Source: Aequorivita iocasae (GTDB lineage Bacteria > Bacteroidota > Bacteroidia > Flavobacteriales > Flavobacteriaceae). From it: 64,000 nucleotides of DNA. The notes under the pieces are model-generated. The model made no database searches. It was given only the letters and a program-made list of their open reading frames with translations, and was not told the DNA's origin. The position numbers were made by a program, and so were the translations under genes. The DNA is taken from contig NZ_CP068439.1 of assembly GCF_016757735.1 (NCBI RefSeq), forward strand, positions 434,001 to 498,000. Reading direction: 5' to 3'. Positions 24,651 through 33,029 of this stretch are shown piece after piece (within the stretch, counting starts at the first letter, position 1; every line of letters starts with the position of its first letter).

Positions 24651-26078
24651 ATGAAATACAATTTAAAAACATATTCAAAAAAACTGCTGGCAGACACGCT
24701 TACGCCGGTTTCGGTGTATTTGCGCTTGCGCGATAAATTCCCGAATAGCCTTTTGCTTGAAAGTAGCGATTATCACGCCAATGACAATAGTTTCAGCTAC
24801 ATCTGCTTTAACCCAATTGCTTCCATAAAAGTTCAGAATGAAACCATTTTTCAGCAATTTCCCGATGGAAAAAATACAATTATTGATTTAAAAAGTCCCC
24901 CTTCGAAGGGGGATTTAGGGGGATGTTCACCGAGTGTTCCAACTATTTTGAACGAATTTGCTGCCTCCTTTTCTTCGGAAAAAAGCAATTTCAAGGTCAT
25001 AAACAATGGTCTTTTCGGTTTTATGGCATTTGATGCCGTGCGTTATTTTGAGGATATTGAACTTCACAAAAAAGAGGAAAATCTTGAAATGCCCGATTTG
25101 TTTTATGCGGTTTACCAAAACATCATCGCGATAAATCATTTCAATAACGAAGCGTATATTTTTGCCCACACATTTGAAGCTGAAAATAATATTCCACAGA
25201 TAGAGCAGATTTTAAAATCGAAAAGTTTTGCTGAATATCTTTTTCAGAGAAATGGGGAGCGCACTACCAATTTAAACGATGAAGATTTTAAGAGTTTAGT
25301 CCGAAAATGCAAGGAGCACTGTCAGCGCGGCGATGTGTTCCAAATTGTACCGAGCAAGCGGTTTTCGCAAAAATTTACTGGTGATGAATTCAATGTTTAC
25401 AGGGCTTTGCGAAGCGTAAATCCTTCACCTTACCTTTTCTATTTTGACTACGGAAATTTTAAAATCTTCGGAAGTTCACCCGAGGCGCAATTGGTTGTAA
25501 AAGGAAATACTGCAGAAATCCACCCAATCGCGGGAACTTTCAAACGCACGGGAAACGATGAGCAGGATGCCGAACTCGCCAAAAAACTTGCTGAGGATAA
25601 AAAAGAAAACAGCGAACACGTAATGTTGGTCGATTTGGCGCGAAACGATTTAAGCCGACACGGTACAAATGTGAAAGTTGAAAATTATAGGGAAGTTCAG
25701 TTTTTTTCGCACGTAATCCATTTGGTGAGTAAAGTTACTGCTACCAAAAATCCAAATACTTCAACAATGCAGATTGTCGCCGATACTTTTCCCGCTGGAA
25801 CCTTGAGTGGCGCACCAAAGCACAAAGCGCTGCAACTTTTGGAAAAATATGAAAACAGAAGCCGTGAATTTTACGGTGGCGCCATCGGTTTTATGGATTT
25901 CAAAGGTAATTTTAACCATGCGATTATCATTCGCTCATTTATGAGCAAAAACCACACATTGCATTACCAAGCGGGCGCTGGTGTGGTTTCTGGAAGCAAT
26001 GAGGAAAATGAATTACAGGAAGTTTATAACAAACTCGGCGCACTTACAAAAGCGCTGGAATTAGCGGAAAGTATATAG
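24651..26078 (+). CDS. trpE: Anthranilate synthase component I
   Basis: 475 aa. Makes anthranilate from chorismate together with TrpG. The chorismate-binding C-terminal domain has the expected motifs: FQIVPSKRF, SPEAQLV, HPIAGTFKRTGNDEQD, ENSEHVMLVDLARNDL and FPAGTLSGAPK. The N-terminal domain contains an unusual short segment at residues 82-92 (SPPSKGDLGGC) encoded by a G/C-block palindromic repeat, apparently a repeat inserted in frame. First gene after the attenuator; trpG starts 2 bases later. Confidence 0.98.
   Translation: MKYNLKTYSKKLLADTLTPVSVYLRLRDKFPNSLLLESSDYHANDNSFSYICFNPIASIKVQNETIFQQFPDGKNTIIDLKSPPSKGDLGGCSPSVPTILNEFAASFSSEKSNFKVINNGLFGFMAFDAVRYFEDIELHKKEENLEMPDLFYAVYQNIIAINHFNNEAYIFAHTFEAENNIPQIEQILKSKSFAEYLFQRNGERTTNLNDEDFKSLVRKCKEHCQRGDVFQIVPSKRFSQKFTGDEFNVYRALRSVNPSPYLFYFDYGNFKIFGSSPEAQLVVKGNTAEIHPIAGTFKRTGNDEQDAELAKKLAEDKKENSEHVMLVDLARNDLSRHGTNVKVENYREVQFFSHVIHLVSKVTATKNPNTSTMQIVADTFPAGTLSGAPKHKALQLLEKYENRSREFYGGAIGFMDFKGNFNHAIIIRSFMSKNHTLHYQAGAGVVSGSNEENELQEVYNKLGALTKALELAESI
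24895..24924 (+). repeat. G/C-block palindromic repeat inserted in trpE
   Basis: Reads GTCCCCCTTCGAAGGGGGAT followed by TTAGGGGGAT: a CCCCC-TTCGAA-GGGGG palindrome followed by a second GGGGG block. It stands out against the AT-rich gene and encodes SPPSKGDLGG in frame. Its look is that of dispersed repeats common in Bacteroidota genomes, but only one copy is seen in this window. Confidence 0.7.
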
Positions 26079-26080
26079 CT

Positions 26081-26647
26081 ATGAAAATATTGGTAATAGA
26101 CAATTACGACAGTTTTGTTTACAATCTAGTTCATTATTTAGAAGAATTGGATTGTGAGGTAACCGTAAAACGTAATGATAAATTTTCGCTTGAAGAAGCA
26201 GAAAACTATGATAAAATCCTGCTTTCACCGGGCCCCGGAATTCCAGAGGAAGCAGGTTTGCTGAAAGAAGTGATCCAAACATACGCAACCTCAAAACCTA
26301 TTTTTGGCGTGTGTTTGGGGCAACAGGCAATCGGGGAAGTTTTCGGTGGAAAGCTGGAGAACTTGAGCAAGGTTTTTCACGGCGTTGCCACAACGGCCAC
26401 AATTATAAAGGAAGATGAACCTCTCTTCAAAGGAATTGAAAAGGAATTCGAAATAGGCCGTTACCACAGTTGGGTTGTTTCAAAAGAAGATTTTCCAGAG
26501 GTTTTGGAAATCACTTCCGTAGATGAAAATGGGCAGATTATGTCCGTCCGTCATAAGCTTTATGACATTTGCGGAGTACAGTTCCACCCCGAAAGTGTGC
26601 TTACTCCAATGGGCAAACAGATTATTAAAAATTGGATTGAAAGCTAA
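26081..26647 (+). CDS. trpG: Anthranilate synthase glutamine amidotransferase component
   Basis: 188 aa class I glutamine amidotransferase that supplies ammonia to TrpE. Catalytic Cys in GVCLGQQAIG, and the His-Glu pair in VQFHPESVLTPMG. Begins DNYDSFVYNLVHYLEE, typical of TrpG/PabA. It is a separate gene, not fused to trpD; its stop is directly followed by the trpD ATG. Confidence 0.97.
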   Translation: MKILVIDNYDSFVYNLVHYLEELDCEVTVKRNDKFSLEEAENYDKILLSPGPGIPEEAGLLKEVIQTYATSKPIFGVCLGQQAIGEVFGGKLENLSKVFHGVATTATIIKEDEPLFKGIEKEFEIGRYHSWVVSKEDFPEVLEITSVDENGQIMSVRHKLYDICGVQFHPESVLTPMGKQIIKNWIES

Positions 26648-27640
26648 ATGAAACAGATTTTAAATAGGTTAATAAACCACGAACAACTCAGCAAAACTGA
26701 GGCTCGCACTGTTTTGGTAAACATTTCCGAAGGGAAATACAACCAAAGCCAGATTGCCGCTTTTTTGACGGTTTACATGATGCGGAATGTGAGTTTGGAA
26801 GAACTGGAAGGTTTTCGAGATGCTTTGTTGGACCTGTGTTTGGCGGTAGATTTCAGCGAATACAACTCCATCGATTTATGCGGTACGGGCGGTGACGGAA
26901 AGAATACGTTTAATATTTCAACATTGGCATCATTTGTAACTTCAGGCGCTGGTGTCAAAGTTACCAAACACGGTAATTACGGGGTTTCATCCGTTAGCGG
27001 AAGTAGTAATGTGATGGAAGCGTTGGGAATAAAATTCAGTAATGAAAAGGATTTTTTAAAGCGTTGTTTGGACGAAGCGGGAATCTGCGTGTTGCACGCG
27101 CCACTCTTCCACCCTGCGATGAAAAATGTTGCACCAATCCGCAAGGAATTGGGCGTAAAAACTTTTTTCAATATGCTCGGGCCAATGGTGAATCCAGCCT
27201 TTCCGAAAAACCAATTGGTCGGCGTTTTCGATTTGGAATTGGCACGAATGTATGGTTATCTCTATCAAAAAAGCGAGAAAAATTACGCTGTGCTGCACGC
27301 AATGGATGGCTATGATGAAATTTCGCTGACAGGAACAGTAAAAGTGATTTCAAAAGCTTCGGAAACTATTTTGAATGCTTCAGATTTCGGGGTGAAGCAG
27401 ATTGAGGAATCTGAAATATTCGGTGGCGAAACGGTGAAGGATTCTGCAACAATTTTTCTGAATATTTTAAACGGAAATGGCACCGAAGCCCAAAATAATG
27501 TGGTCTGCGCAAATGCCGCAATGGCGATTTCTGTAGTTCAAAATTGTACAATTAAAGATGGTTTTGAAAAAGCCAAAGAATCTTTACAATCTGGAAAAGC
27601 CCTGAATTCATTAAAGAAATTGCAGGAATTATCAAATTAA
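26648..27640 (+). CDS. trpD: Anthranilate phosphoribosyltransferase
   Basis: 330 aa. Transfers phosphoribose from PRPP to anthranilate. Diagnostic motifs: the glycine-rich DLCGTGGDGKNTFNIST near residue 77, KHGNYGVSSVSGSSNVMEALG, and GPMVNPAFPKNQLVGVF. Full length. It begins immediately after the trpG stop. Confidence 0.97.
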   Translation: MKQILNRLINHEQLSKTEARTVLVNISEGKYNQSQIAAFLTVYMMRNVSLEELEGFRDALLDLCLAVDFSEYNSIDLCGTGGDGKNTFNISTLASFVTSGAGVKVTKHGNYGVSSVSGSSNVMEALGIKFSNEKDFLKRCLDEAGICVLHAPLFHPAMKNVAPIRKELGVKTFFNMLGPMVNPAFPKNQLVGVFDLELARMYGYLYQKSEKNYAVLHAMDGYDEISLTGTVKVISKASETILNASDFGVKQIEESEIFGGETVKDSATIFLNILNGNGTEAQNNVVCANAAMAISVVQNCTIKDGFEKAKESLQSGKALNSLKKLQELSN

Positions 27641-27723
27641 AGCAGAATCAGGAACCAAGAAACACGAACCACGACTCAATACTCAATACTCAATACTCAA
27701 TACTCAATACTCAATACTCAAAA
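27641..27723 (+). repeat. ACTCAAT heptamer array upstream of trpC
   Basis: Six perfect copies of ACTCAAT run from 27674 to 27715, followed by a partial seventh (ACTCAA) that ends at 27721, two bases before the trpC ATG at 27724. The preceding 30 bases (about 27645-27673) share AACCACGA-type words with the leader upstream of trpB. Confidence 0.95.
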
Positions 27724-28506
27724 ATGACAATTTTAGATAACATAACAGCCTACAAACAAAAAGAAGTTGTCGCAAAAAAAGAAGCAATCCCAACTCGTTT
27801 GTTGGAGAAATTTCCACTTTTTGCAAAGGAAACCAAATCATTGGCGGAGGCTTTGCGAATTTCCACAACGGGAATTATTGCCGAGCACAAACGCCGTTCG
27901 CCCAGCAAATCGGTGATTAACGACAAGGTTTTGTTGCCCGAAGTGGTTTCGGGCTATGAAAATGCCGGCGCAAAAGGAGTTTCGGTTCTAACGGATTCCA
28001 ACTTTTTTGGTGGTTCGCTCGATGATCTTTTGGTTGCTGAAAAAACGGTTTCCATTCCTATTCTACGGAAGGAATTCATCATCGATCCCTATCAGATTTA
28101 CGAGGCAAAAGCTTACGGTGCCGATGCTATTTTGTTGATTGCGGCTTGCCTTTCAGCGGAAGAATTGAAACAGTTTTCTTTTTTGGCAAAAAATTTAAAA
28201 CTCGATGTTTTATTGGAAGTCCACAATTCCGAAGAGCTTCAAAAATCACTTTTGCCCAATGTGGATATGATTGGCGTAAACAATCGAAACCTTAAAAATT
28301 TCAAGGTAAATATCGACATCAGCAAAAAACTGTCCGAAGAAATTCCACCCGATTTCTTAAAAATTTCCGAAAGCGGAATTAGCGATGTGGAGAAAATAAA
28401 AGATTTGAGAACCTACGGTTTTGAAGGGTTTTTGATTGGTGAAAATTTTATGAAAACCGAAAATCCCGGCGAAACCGCAAAACAATTTATAGAAAAACTG
28501 AGATGA
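27724..28506 (+). CDS. trpC: Indole-3-glycerol-phosphate synthase
   Basis: 260 aa TIM barrel, full length. Closes the indole ring of indole-3-glycerol phosphate. Motifs: AEHKRRSPSKSVIN near residue 56, VLTDSNFFGG, ILRKEFIIDPYQI, VNNRNLKNF and the ISESGIS phosphate loop. It overlaps trpF by 4 bases (ATGA), suggesting coupled translation. The start sits directly behind an ACTCAAT heptamer array. Confidence 0.97.
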   Translation: MTILDNITAYKQKEVVAKKEAIPTRLLEKFPLFAKETKSLAEALRISTTGIIAEHKRRSPSKSVINDKVLLPEVVSGYENAGAKGVSVLTDSNFFGGSLDDLLVAEKTVSIPILRKEFIIDPYQIYEAKAYGADAILLIAACLSAEELKQFSFLAKNLKLDVLLEVHNSEELQKSLLPNVDMIGVNNRNLKNFKVNIDISKKLSEEIPPDFLKISESGISDVEKIKDLRTYGFEGFLIGENFMKTENPGETAKQFIEKLR

Positions 28507-29138
28507 AACCATTGCTGAAAATTTGCGGAATTACACACAACATTGCTGGAGTTGCCGAGCTTCAGCCAGATTATTTGGGTTTCATTTTTTATGATAAAAG
28601 TCCGCGTTTTTTTGAAGGTGAAATTTCTTCACTTCCACTCGGAATAAAGAAAGTTGGTGTTTTTGTGGACGAAAAAGTTTCAAAAATTATTGAATTATGC
28701 ATAAAGTATTCTTTGGATGTAATCCAACTTCACGGAAATGAAACGAAAGAATATGTGCTCGACTTGCAGGGTTATTTGACTTTGTATTGTCCAGATGTAT
28801 TGATTTGGAAGGTTTTTAGCGTTGATGATAATTTTGATTTTGGGCAATTATCGGTTTTTGAAAAAAAAGTGGATGCATTTCTTTTTGACACAAAAGGAAC
28901 CGAAAAAGGTGGAAACGGCTATACTTTCAATTGGGAAATTCTTAAAAATTATCCTTCAAAAAAACCATTCATTTTAAGCGGTGGAATTGGTTTGCAAGAA
29001 ATTGATTCCCTTAAAGAATTATTGAAAACAAACCTTCCAATCCACGCAATTGATGTGAACAGTAGGTTTGAAACTGAGCCGGGAATGAAAGATGTTTCAG
29101 CTTTAAAAGTATTTATCGAAATATTGAAACACGACTGA
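28503..29138 (+). CDS. trpF: Phosphoribosylanthranilate isomerase
   Basis: 211 aa TIM barrel. Converts phosphoribosylanthranilate to the ribulose form. The catalytic Cys lies in KICGITH at the N-terminus; the Asp is in LFDTKG; the phosphate loop includes FILSGGIG and DVNSRFETEPGMKD. Overlaps trpC by 4 bases. Confidence 0.96.
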   Translation: MKPLLKICGITHNIAGVAELQPDYLGFIFYDKSPRFFEGEISSLPLGIKKVGVFVDEKVSKIIELCIKYSLDVIQLHGNETKEYVLDLQGYLTLYCPDVLIWKVFSVDDNFDFGQLSVFEKKVDAFLFDTKGTEKGGNGYTFNWEILKNYPSKKPFILSGGIGLQEIDSLKELLKTNLPIHAIDVNSRFETEPGMKDVSALKVFIEILKHD

Positions 29139-29170
29139 AATGAACCACGAACAAAGACACAAGAACCAAA

Positions 29171-29194
29171 ACTGAATACTCAATACTCAATACT
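29171..29194 (+). repeat. ACTCAAT-type heptamer array upstream of trpB
   Basis: One imperfect (ACTGAAT) and two perfect ACTCAAT units, then ACT, end 6 bases before the trpB ATG. Same unit as the trpC array. Confidence 0.9.
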
Positions 29195-29199
29195 AAAAA

Positions 29200-30381
29200 A
29201 TGAATTATAACGTAAACGAAAAAGGCTATTACGGCGAGTTTGGCGGCGCATACATTCCCGAAATGCTGTACCCAAATGTGGAAGAACTTCGGCAGAATTA
29301 TTTAAAGATAATGGCCGAGGAATCTTTTCAAAAGGAATTCCGACAACTGCTGAAAGATTACGTGGGCCGGCCAACACCGCTTTATTTCGCGAAACGTCTT
29401 TCGGAAAAATACGGTACAAAAATATATTTGAAGCGCGAAGATCTTTGCCACACCGGCGCACACAAAGTAAACAATACCATCGGCCAGATTTTAATGGCGA
29501 AACGGTTGGGAAAAACCCGAATAATCGCCGAAACAGGCGCCGGACAGCACGGAGTTGCAACCGCAACGGTTTGTGCTTTAATGGGTTTGGAATGCATCAT
29601 TTTTATGGGTGAAATCGATATAAAACGGCAGGCACCAAACGTAGCCCGAATGAAAATGCTGGGCGCAAAAGTGGTGCCCGCCACCAGTGGCAGCAAAACA
29701 CTAAAAGATGCCACAAATGAAGCTATTCGAGATTGGATAAACAATCCAATTGACACACATTATATAATTGGAAGTGTTGTTGGTCCGCATCCGTACCCTG
29801 ATATGGTGGCACGGTTTCAAAGCGTAATTTCAGAAGAAATAAAAACACAGCTCAAAGAAAAAGAAGGACGTGAAAATCCAGATTTTGTGGTAGCCTGTGT
29901 GGGTGGCGGAAGCAATGCCGCAGGGGCTTTTTATCATTATTTGAATAAAGCGGAAGTCGGAATTATTGCAGTTGAAGCCGCGGGAAAAGGCATTGACAGC
30001 GGCGAAAGCGCGGCAACCTCGGCTTTGGGAAAAGTGGGGATTATTCATGGTAGTAAAACGTTGTTGATGCAGACTAATGACGGACAAATTACCGAGCCCT
30101 ACTCTATTTCCGCAGGTTTGGATTATCCAGGGGTCGGACCTCTGCACGCCCATCTTTTTGCAAGTGGCCGCGGGGAATTTATATCAATTACTGATGACGA
30201 AGCAATGCAGGCAGGACTGGAGCTTTGCAAACTTGAAGGCATTATTCCCGCCATTGAAAGCAGCCATGCGTTGGCGATTTTTGAGACCAGAAAATTTAAA
30301 AAGGACGATGTGGTTATTGTGAATTTGAGCGGCCGTGGGGATAAGGATTTGGATACATATATAAAACATTTCAATTTATAA
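29200..30381 (+). CDS. trpB: Tryptophan synthase beta chain
   Basis: 393 aa PLP enzyme that joins indole and serine. PLP lysine in [10 protein letters not shown] (about residue 90); the glycine loop [10 protein letters not shown] binds the phosphate. [13 protein letters not shown] near the N-terminus is diagnostic. Full length. trpA follows after one base. Confidence 0.98.
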   Translation: MNYNVNEKGYYGEFGGAYIPEMLYPNVEELRQNYLKIMAEESFQKEFRQLLKDYVGRPTPLYFAKRLSEKYGTKIYLKREDLCHTGAHKVNNTIGQILMAKRLGKTRIIAETGAGQHGVATATVCALMGLECIIFMGEIDIKRQAPNVARMKMLGAKVVPATSGSKTLKDATNEAIRDWINNPIDTHYIIGSVVGPHPYPDMVARFQSVISEEIKTQLKEKEGRENPDFVVACVGGGSNAAGAFYHYLNKAEVGIIAVEAAGKGIDSGESAATSALGKVGIIHGSKTLLMQTNDGQITEPYSISAGLDYPGVGPLHAHLFASGRGEFISITDDEAMQAGLELCKLEGIIPAIESSHALAIFETRKFKKDDVVIVNLSGRGDKDLDTYIKHFNL

Positions 30382-30382
30382 G

Positions 30383-31150
30383 ATGAACAGAATTCAAAAC
30401 AAACTTTTAGAAAATAAAAAACTCCTTTCAATATATTTCACCGCAGGCTACCCAAAATTGGAAGACACCGTTGAAATTCTTCAACAGTTGGAAAACAATG
30501 GTGTAGATATGGTTGAAATCGGTTTGCCCTTTAGCGATCCGTTGGCCGATGGACCAACGATTCAGGCGATTTCGCAAAAGGCTTTGGAAAATGGAATGAC
30601 TACAAGTTTGCTTTTTCAGCAATTGAAAGATATTCGAAAAACGGTTTCCATTCCTTTGATAATTATGGGGTATTTCAATCCGGTGCTTCAATTCGGGATA
30701 GAAAATTTCTGCCGAAAATGTGCTGAAGTTGGTATTGACGGTTTGATCCTACCCGATCTTCCGTTGTCGGAATTTCAGGTAAATTATGTTGAAATCTTCA
30801 AAAAATATGGGTTATTAAATATCTTTTTGATCACGCCCCAGACTTCCGACGAACGCATCCGGCAGATTGACGCAGCTTCCGAAGGCTTTATTTATATGGT
30901 GAGCAGCGCGAGTGTTACCGGAACCTCTTCAGGTTTTGGAAATGCTCAAGAAGAATACTTTAAAAAAATTGCTTCGCTTTCACTTAAAAATCCACAGATT
31001 GTTGGTTTCGGAATAAATAATTCCAAAACATTTCAGCAAGCAACAAAATATGCAAAAGGCGCAATCATTGGGAGTGCGTTTATTAAAATGCTTTCAGAAA
31101 AAGAAATAGCAGGAATTTCAGCGTTTGTGGGTTCAATTTGGAAGGTTTAA
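30383..31150 (+). CDS. trpA: Tryptophan synthase alpha chain
   Basis: 255 aa TIM barrel that releases indole for TrpB. Catalytic Glu in MVEIGLPFSDPLADGP (Glu about residue 47) and Asp in LILPDLPLSE (about residue 117). VSSASVTGTSSGF is the phosphate/loop region. Last gene of the trp operon; a weak hairpin (AACCATT / AATGGTT) lies at its stop, without a strong T tract. Confidence 0.97.
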   Translation: MNRIQNKLLENKKLLSIYFTAGYPKLEDTVEILQQLENNGVDMVEIGLPFSDPLADGPTIQAISQKALENGMTTSLLFQQLKDIRKTVSIPLIIMGYFNPVLQFGIENFCRKCAEVGIDGLILPDLPLSEFQVNYVEIFKKYGLLNIFLITPQTSDERIRQIDAASEGFIYMVSSASVTGTSSGFGNAQEEYFKKIASLSLKNPQIVGFGINNSKTFQQATKYAKGAIIGSAFIKMLSEKEIAGISAFVGSIWKV

Positions 31151-31234
31151 CCATTCTTTAGCAATGGTTTAAGGGAATTTGTGATTTGGTTTCTCTATTT
31201 TAGGTATTCAATTATAAACGAAAAAAATAATACT

Positions 31235-31363
31235 ATGGCTAAGAAATTTGAAAGAGATACAGAGCAAAAACATCCAACAAACCCAACTGGAAAGACCAAT
31301 AAGCAAACTAATGAGTTTGATATAGATAAGAAAACCATTAAAAAACAACAAAACAAAAAATAG
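31235..31363 (+). CDS. Small basic hypothetical protein
   Basis: 42 aa from the ATG at 31235 (MAKKFERDTEQKHPTNPTG...). Very hydrophilic, rich in Lys, Gln and Thr, probably disordered. Its last base is the first base of the next gene's GTG (TAGTG), so translation may be coupled with THX. No family recognised. Confidence 0.55.
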   Translation: MAKKFERDTEQKHPTNPTGKTNKQTNEFDIDKKTIKKQQNKK

Positions 31364-31494
31364 TGGGTAAAGGTGACAAAAAAACTAAACGTGGAAAGAT
31401 AAACATTGGAAGTTTCGGAAAATTGAGACCGAGACGCAAAAAATTCAATATCCGCCCAAAACCGACCAAAGACGCACAAAAAAAAGAAGCTTAA
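31363..31494 (+). CDS. 30S ribosomal protein THX (GTG start)
   Basis: 43 aa, very basic, beginning MGKGDKKTKRGKINIGSFGK and continuing with LRPRRKKF; this is the THX pattern of a small peptide that stabilises the 30S head. The start codon is GTG at 31363, overlapping the upstream stop by one base. Being short, it is easily missed by ORF callers. Confidence 0.88.
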   Translation: MGKGDKKTKRGKINIGSFGKLRPRRKKFNIRPKPTKDAQKKEA

Positions 31495-31504
31495 AATAAA
31501 TTGA

Positions 31505-31537
31505 CTTTTCCGCTGTCTCAATTTTTTGACAGTGGAA
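31505..31537 (+). terminator. Hairpin after THX
   Basis: TTTCCGCTGTC pairs with GACAGTGGAAA (11 bases, one G-U) around a T-rich loop, 11 bases after the THX stop. No T run follows, so it may be a transcript-end or stability hairpin. Confidence 0.5.
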
Positions 31538-31604
31538 ATCTCCAAATGGAAATCCATCGATATATTTTAATTTGATCATGGATATTTCGTTTTAAGTTGA
31601 ATGG

Positions 31605-31652
31605 AAAGGGTTTTTAAGAACAAATTTTAGTTCTTAAAAACCTTTTCTTTTT
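31605..31652 (+). terminator. Intrinsic terminator before HMG-CoA reductase gene
   Basis: AAAGG(G)TTTTTAAGAAC pairs with GTTCTTAAAAACCTTT with a single bulged G, loop AAATTTTA, followed by a T-rich TTTCTTTTT tract. It would end transcripts from the trp/THX side. Confidence 0.75.
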
Positions 31653-31683
31653 ACAAGATTCCGAAGAAACCACACTGAAACAT

Positions 31684-31691
31684 TATCTTTG
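31684..31691 (+). promoter_or_regulatory. Promoter -7 box for HMG-CoA reductase gene
   Basis: TATCTTTG is a perfect match to the Bacteroidota TAnnTTTG box, 22 bases before the ATG at 31714 and just after a terminator. No clear upstream TTTG element. Confidence 0.6.
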
Positions 31692-31713
31692 CCACTAAAT
31701 GACACTTATTTAA

Positions 31714-33027
31714 ATGAACCAACCTGTTTCTGGATTTTCAAAAAAAACAAAAGCCGAAAAAATTGATTGGCTTGCAAAAAATTACTTGCAAAGCAATTCT
31801 GATTCCGTTCAAATTCTAAAAAAGTATTGGAATGAAGATGCACAATTGCAGCAACTTCACGACGATTTTATAGAGAATACCCTTTCCAACTATTACCTGC
31901 CTTTTGGCATTGCACCTAACTTTTTGATTAACGGAGAACTATTTGCCCTGCCCATGGTAACGGAAGAAAGTTCAGTGGTAGCTGCCGCTAGCAATGCCGC
32001 GAAATTTTGGTTGGAACGTGGAGGTTTTAAGACCAGCGTGATTTCTACTGAAAAGAACGGGCAAATTCATTTCAATTTCTACGGAGATGAAAAAAGCATG
32101 GAAACATTCTTTGAAGTTGTAAAACCAAAACTTCGCAACAGTATTGAATCCATTGAAAAAAACATGAAAGCGCGTGGTGGCGGACTGTTGGATCTTTCAT
32201 TAGTAGATAAATCGCATATTTTAGAAGGTTATTTTTACATTCACGCTACTTTTGAAACTTTAGATGCCATGGGGGCTAATTTCATAAACAGTTGTTTGGA
32301 GCAGATGGCGCATACTTTTGAGGAAGAAGCCCAAAATTTTGAAACATTCCAAAAAAAAGAAACCTATCCGGAAGTGGTTATGAGCATTCTTTCTAATTAC
32401 GTTCCTGAGTGTTTGGTGCGTGCGGAAGTAAGCTGCAAAGTGGAGGAACTTACCACAAAACATTACGAAGGCAGGCAATTTGCTGAAAAGTTTGTACGCG
32501 CCATTGAAATCGCCAAAACAGAATCGCGGCGTGCCGTAACACATAACAAAGGAATTATGAACGGAGTGGATGCGGTGGTTTTGGCAACAGGAAATGATTT
32601 TCGCGCTGTGGAAGCCGGCGTACACGCATACGCTGCCCGAAACAGTTATTACAGCAGTTTGACACACGCAAAAATTGAAGAGGGGGTTTTTACTTTTTGG
32701 ATTGAATTGCCTCTGGCAGTAGGTACCATTGGTGGATTGACGTCGCTTCACCCATTGACCAAACTGGCTTTTGAAATTCTTCAAAAACCCGATGCAAAGC
32801 AATTGATGGAGATTTTGGCAGTCGCCGGACTGGCGCAAAATTTTGCCGCTGTGCGTTCTTTGGTAACAACCGGAATCCAAAAAGGACATATGAAAATGCA
32901 CTTGATGAATATTTTGAATCAATTAAAAGCTACTAAAGAAGAAAAAGAAAAAGCGATGGACTATTTTAAAGAAAATGCGGTTTCACATAGCGCTGTAGTT
33001 TCTTTTCTAGAAAAGTTGAGAAAATAA
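31714..33027 (+). CDS. mvaA: Hydroxymethylglutaryl-CoA reductase, class II
   Basis: 437 aa, the class II length. Interconverts HMG-CoA and mevalonate, the key step of the mevalonate route to isoprenoids. Motifs: PMVTEESSVVAAAS with the catalytic Glu near residue 84, THNKGIMNGVDAV with the catalytic Lys, ATGNDFRAVEAGVHAYAAR, and AVGTIGGLTSLHP. No membrane anchor, so cytoplasmic. It sits 2 bases before a GHMP kinase gene, as expected for a mevalonate pathway pair. Confidence 0.95.
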   Translation: MNQPVSGFSKKTKAEKIDWLAKNYLQSNSDSVQILKKYWNEDAQLQQLHDDFIENTLSNYYLPFGIAPNFLINGELFALPMVTEESSVVAAASNAAKFWLERGGFKTSVISTEKNGQIHFNFYGDEKSMETFFEVVKPKLRNSIESIEKNMKARGGGLLDLSLVDKSHILEGYFYIHATFETLDAMGANFINSCLEQMAHTFEEEAQNFETFQKKETYPEVVMSILSNYVPECLVRAEVSCKVEELTTKHYEGRQFAEKFVRAIEIAKTESRRAVTHNKGIMNGVDAVVLATGNDFRAVEAGVHAYAARNSYYSSLTHAKIEEGVFTFWIELPLAVGTIGGLTSLHPLTKLAFEILQKPDAKQLMEILAVAGLAQNFAAVRSLVTTGIQKGHMKMHLMNILNQLKATKEEKEKAMDYFKENAVSHSAVVSFLEKLRK

Positions 33028-33029
33028 TT

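Noticed and set aside
29180-30431. Long minus-strand reading frames opposite trpB.
   Set aside because: They are shadows of the strongly supported trpB frame and lack family features.
31147-31171. Hairpin at the end of trpA as the operon terminator.
   Set aside because: Only a 7-base stem without a T tract; better candidates lie at 31505-31537 and 31605-31652.
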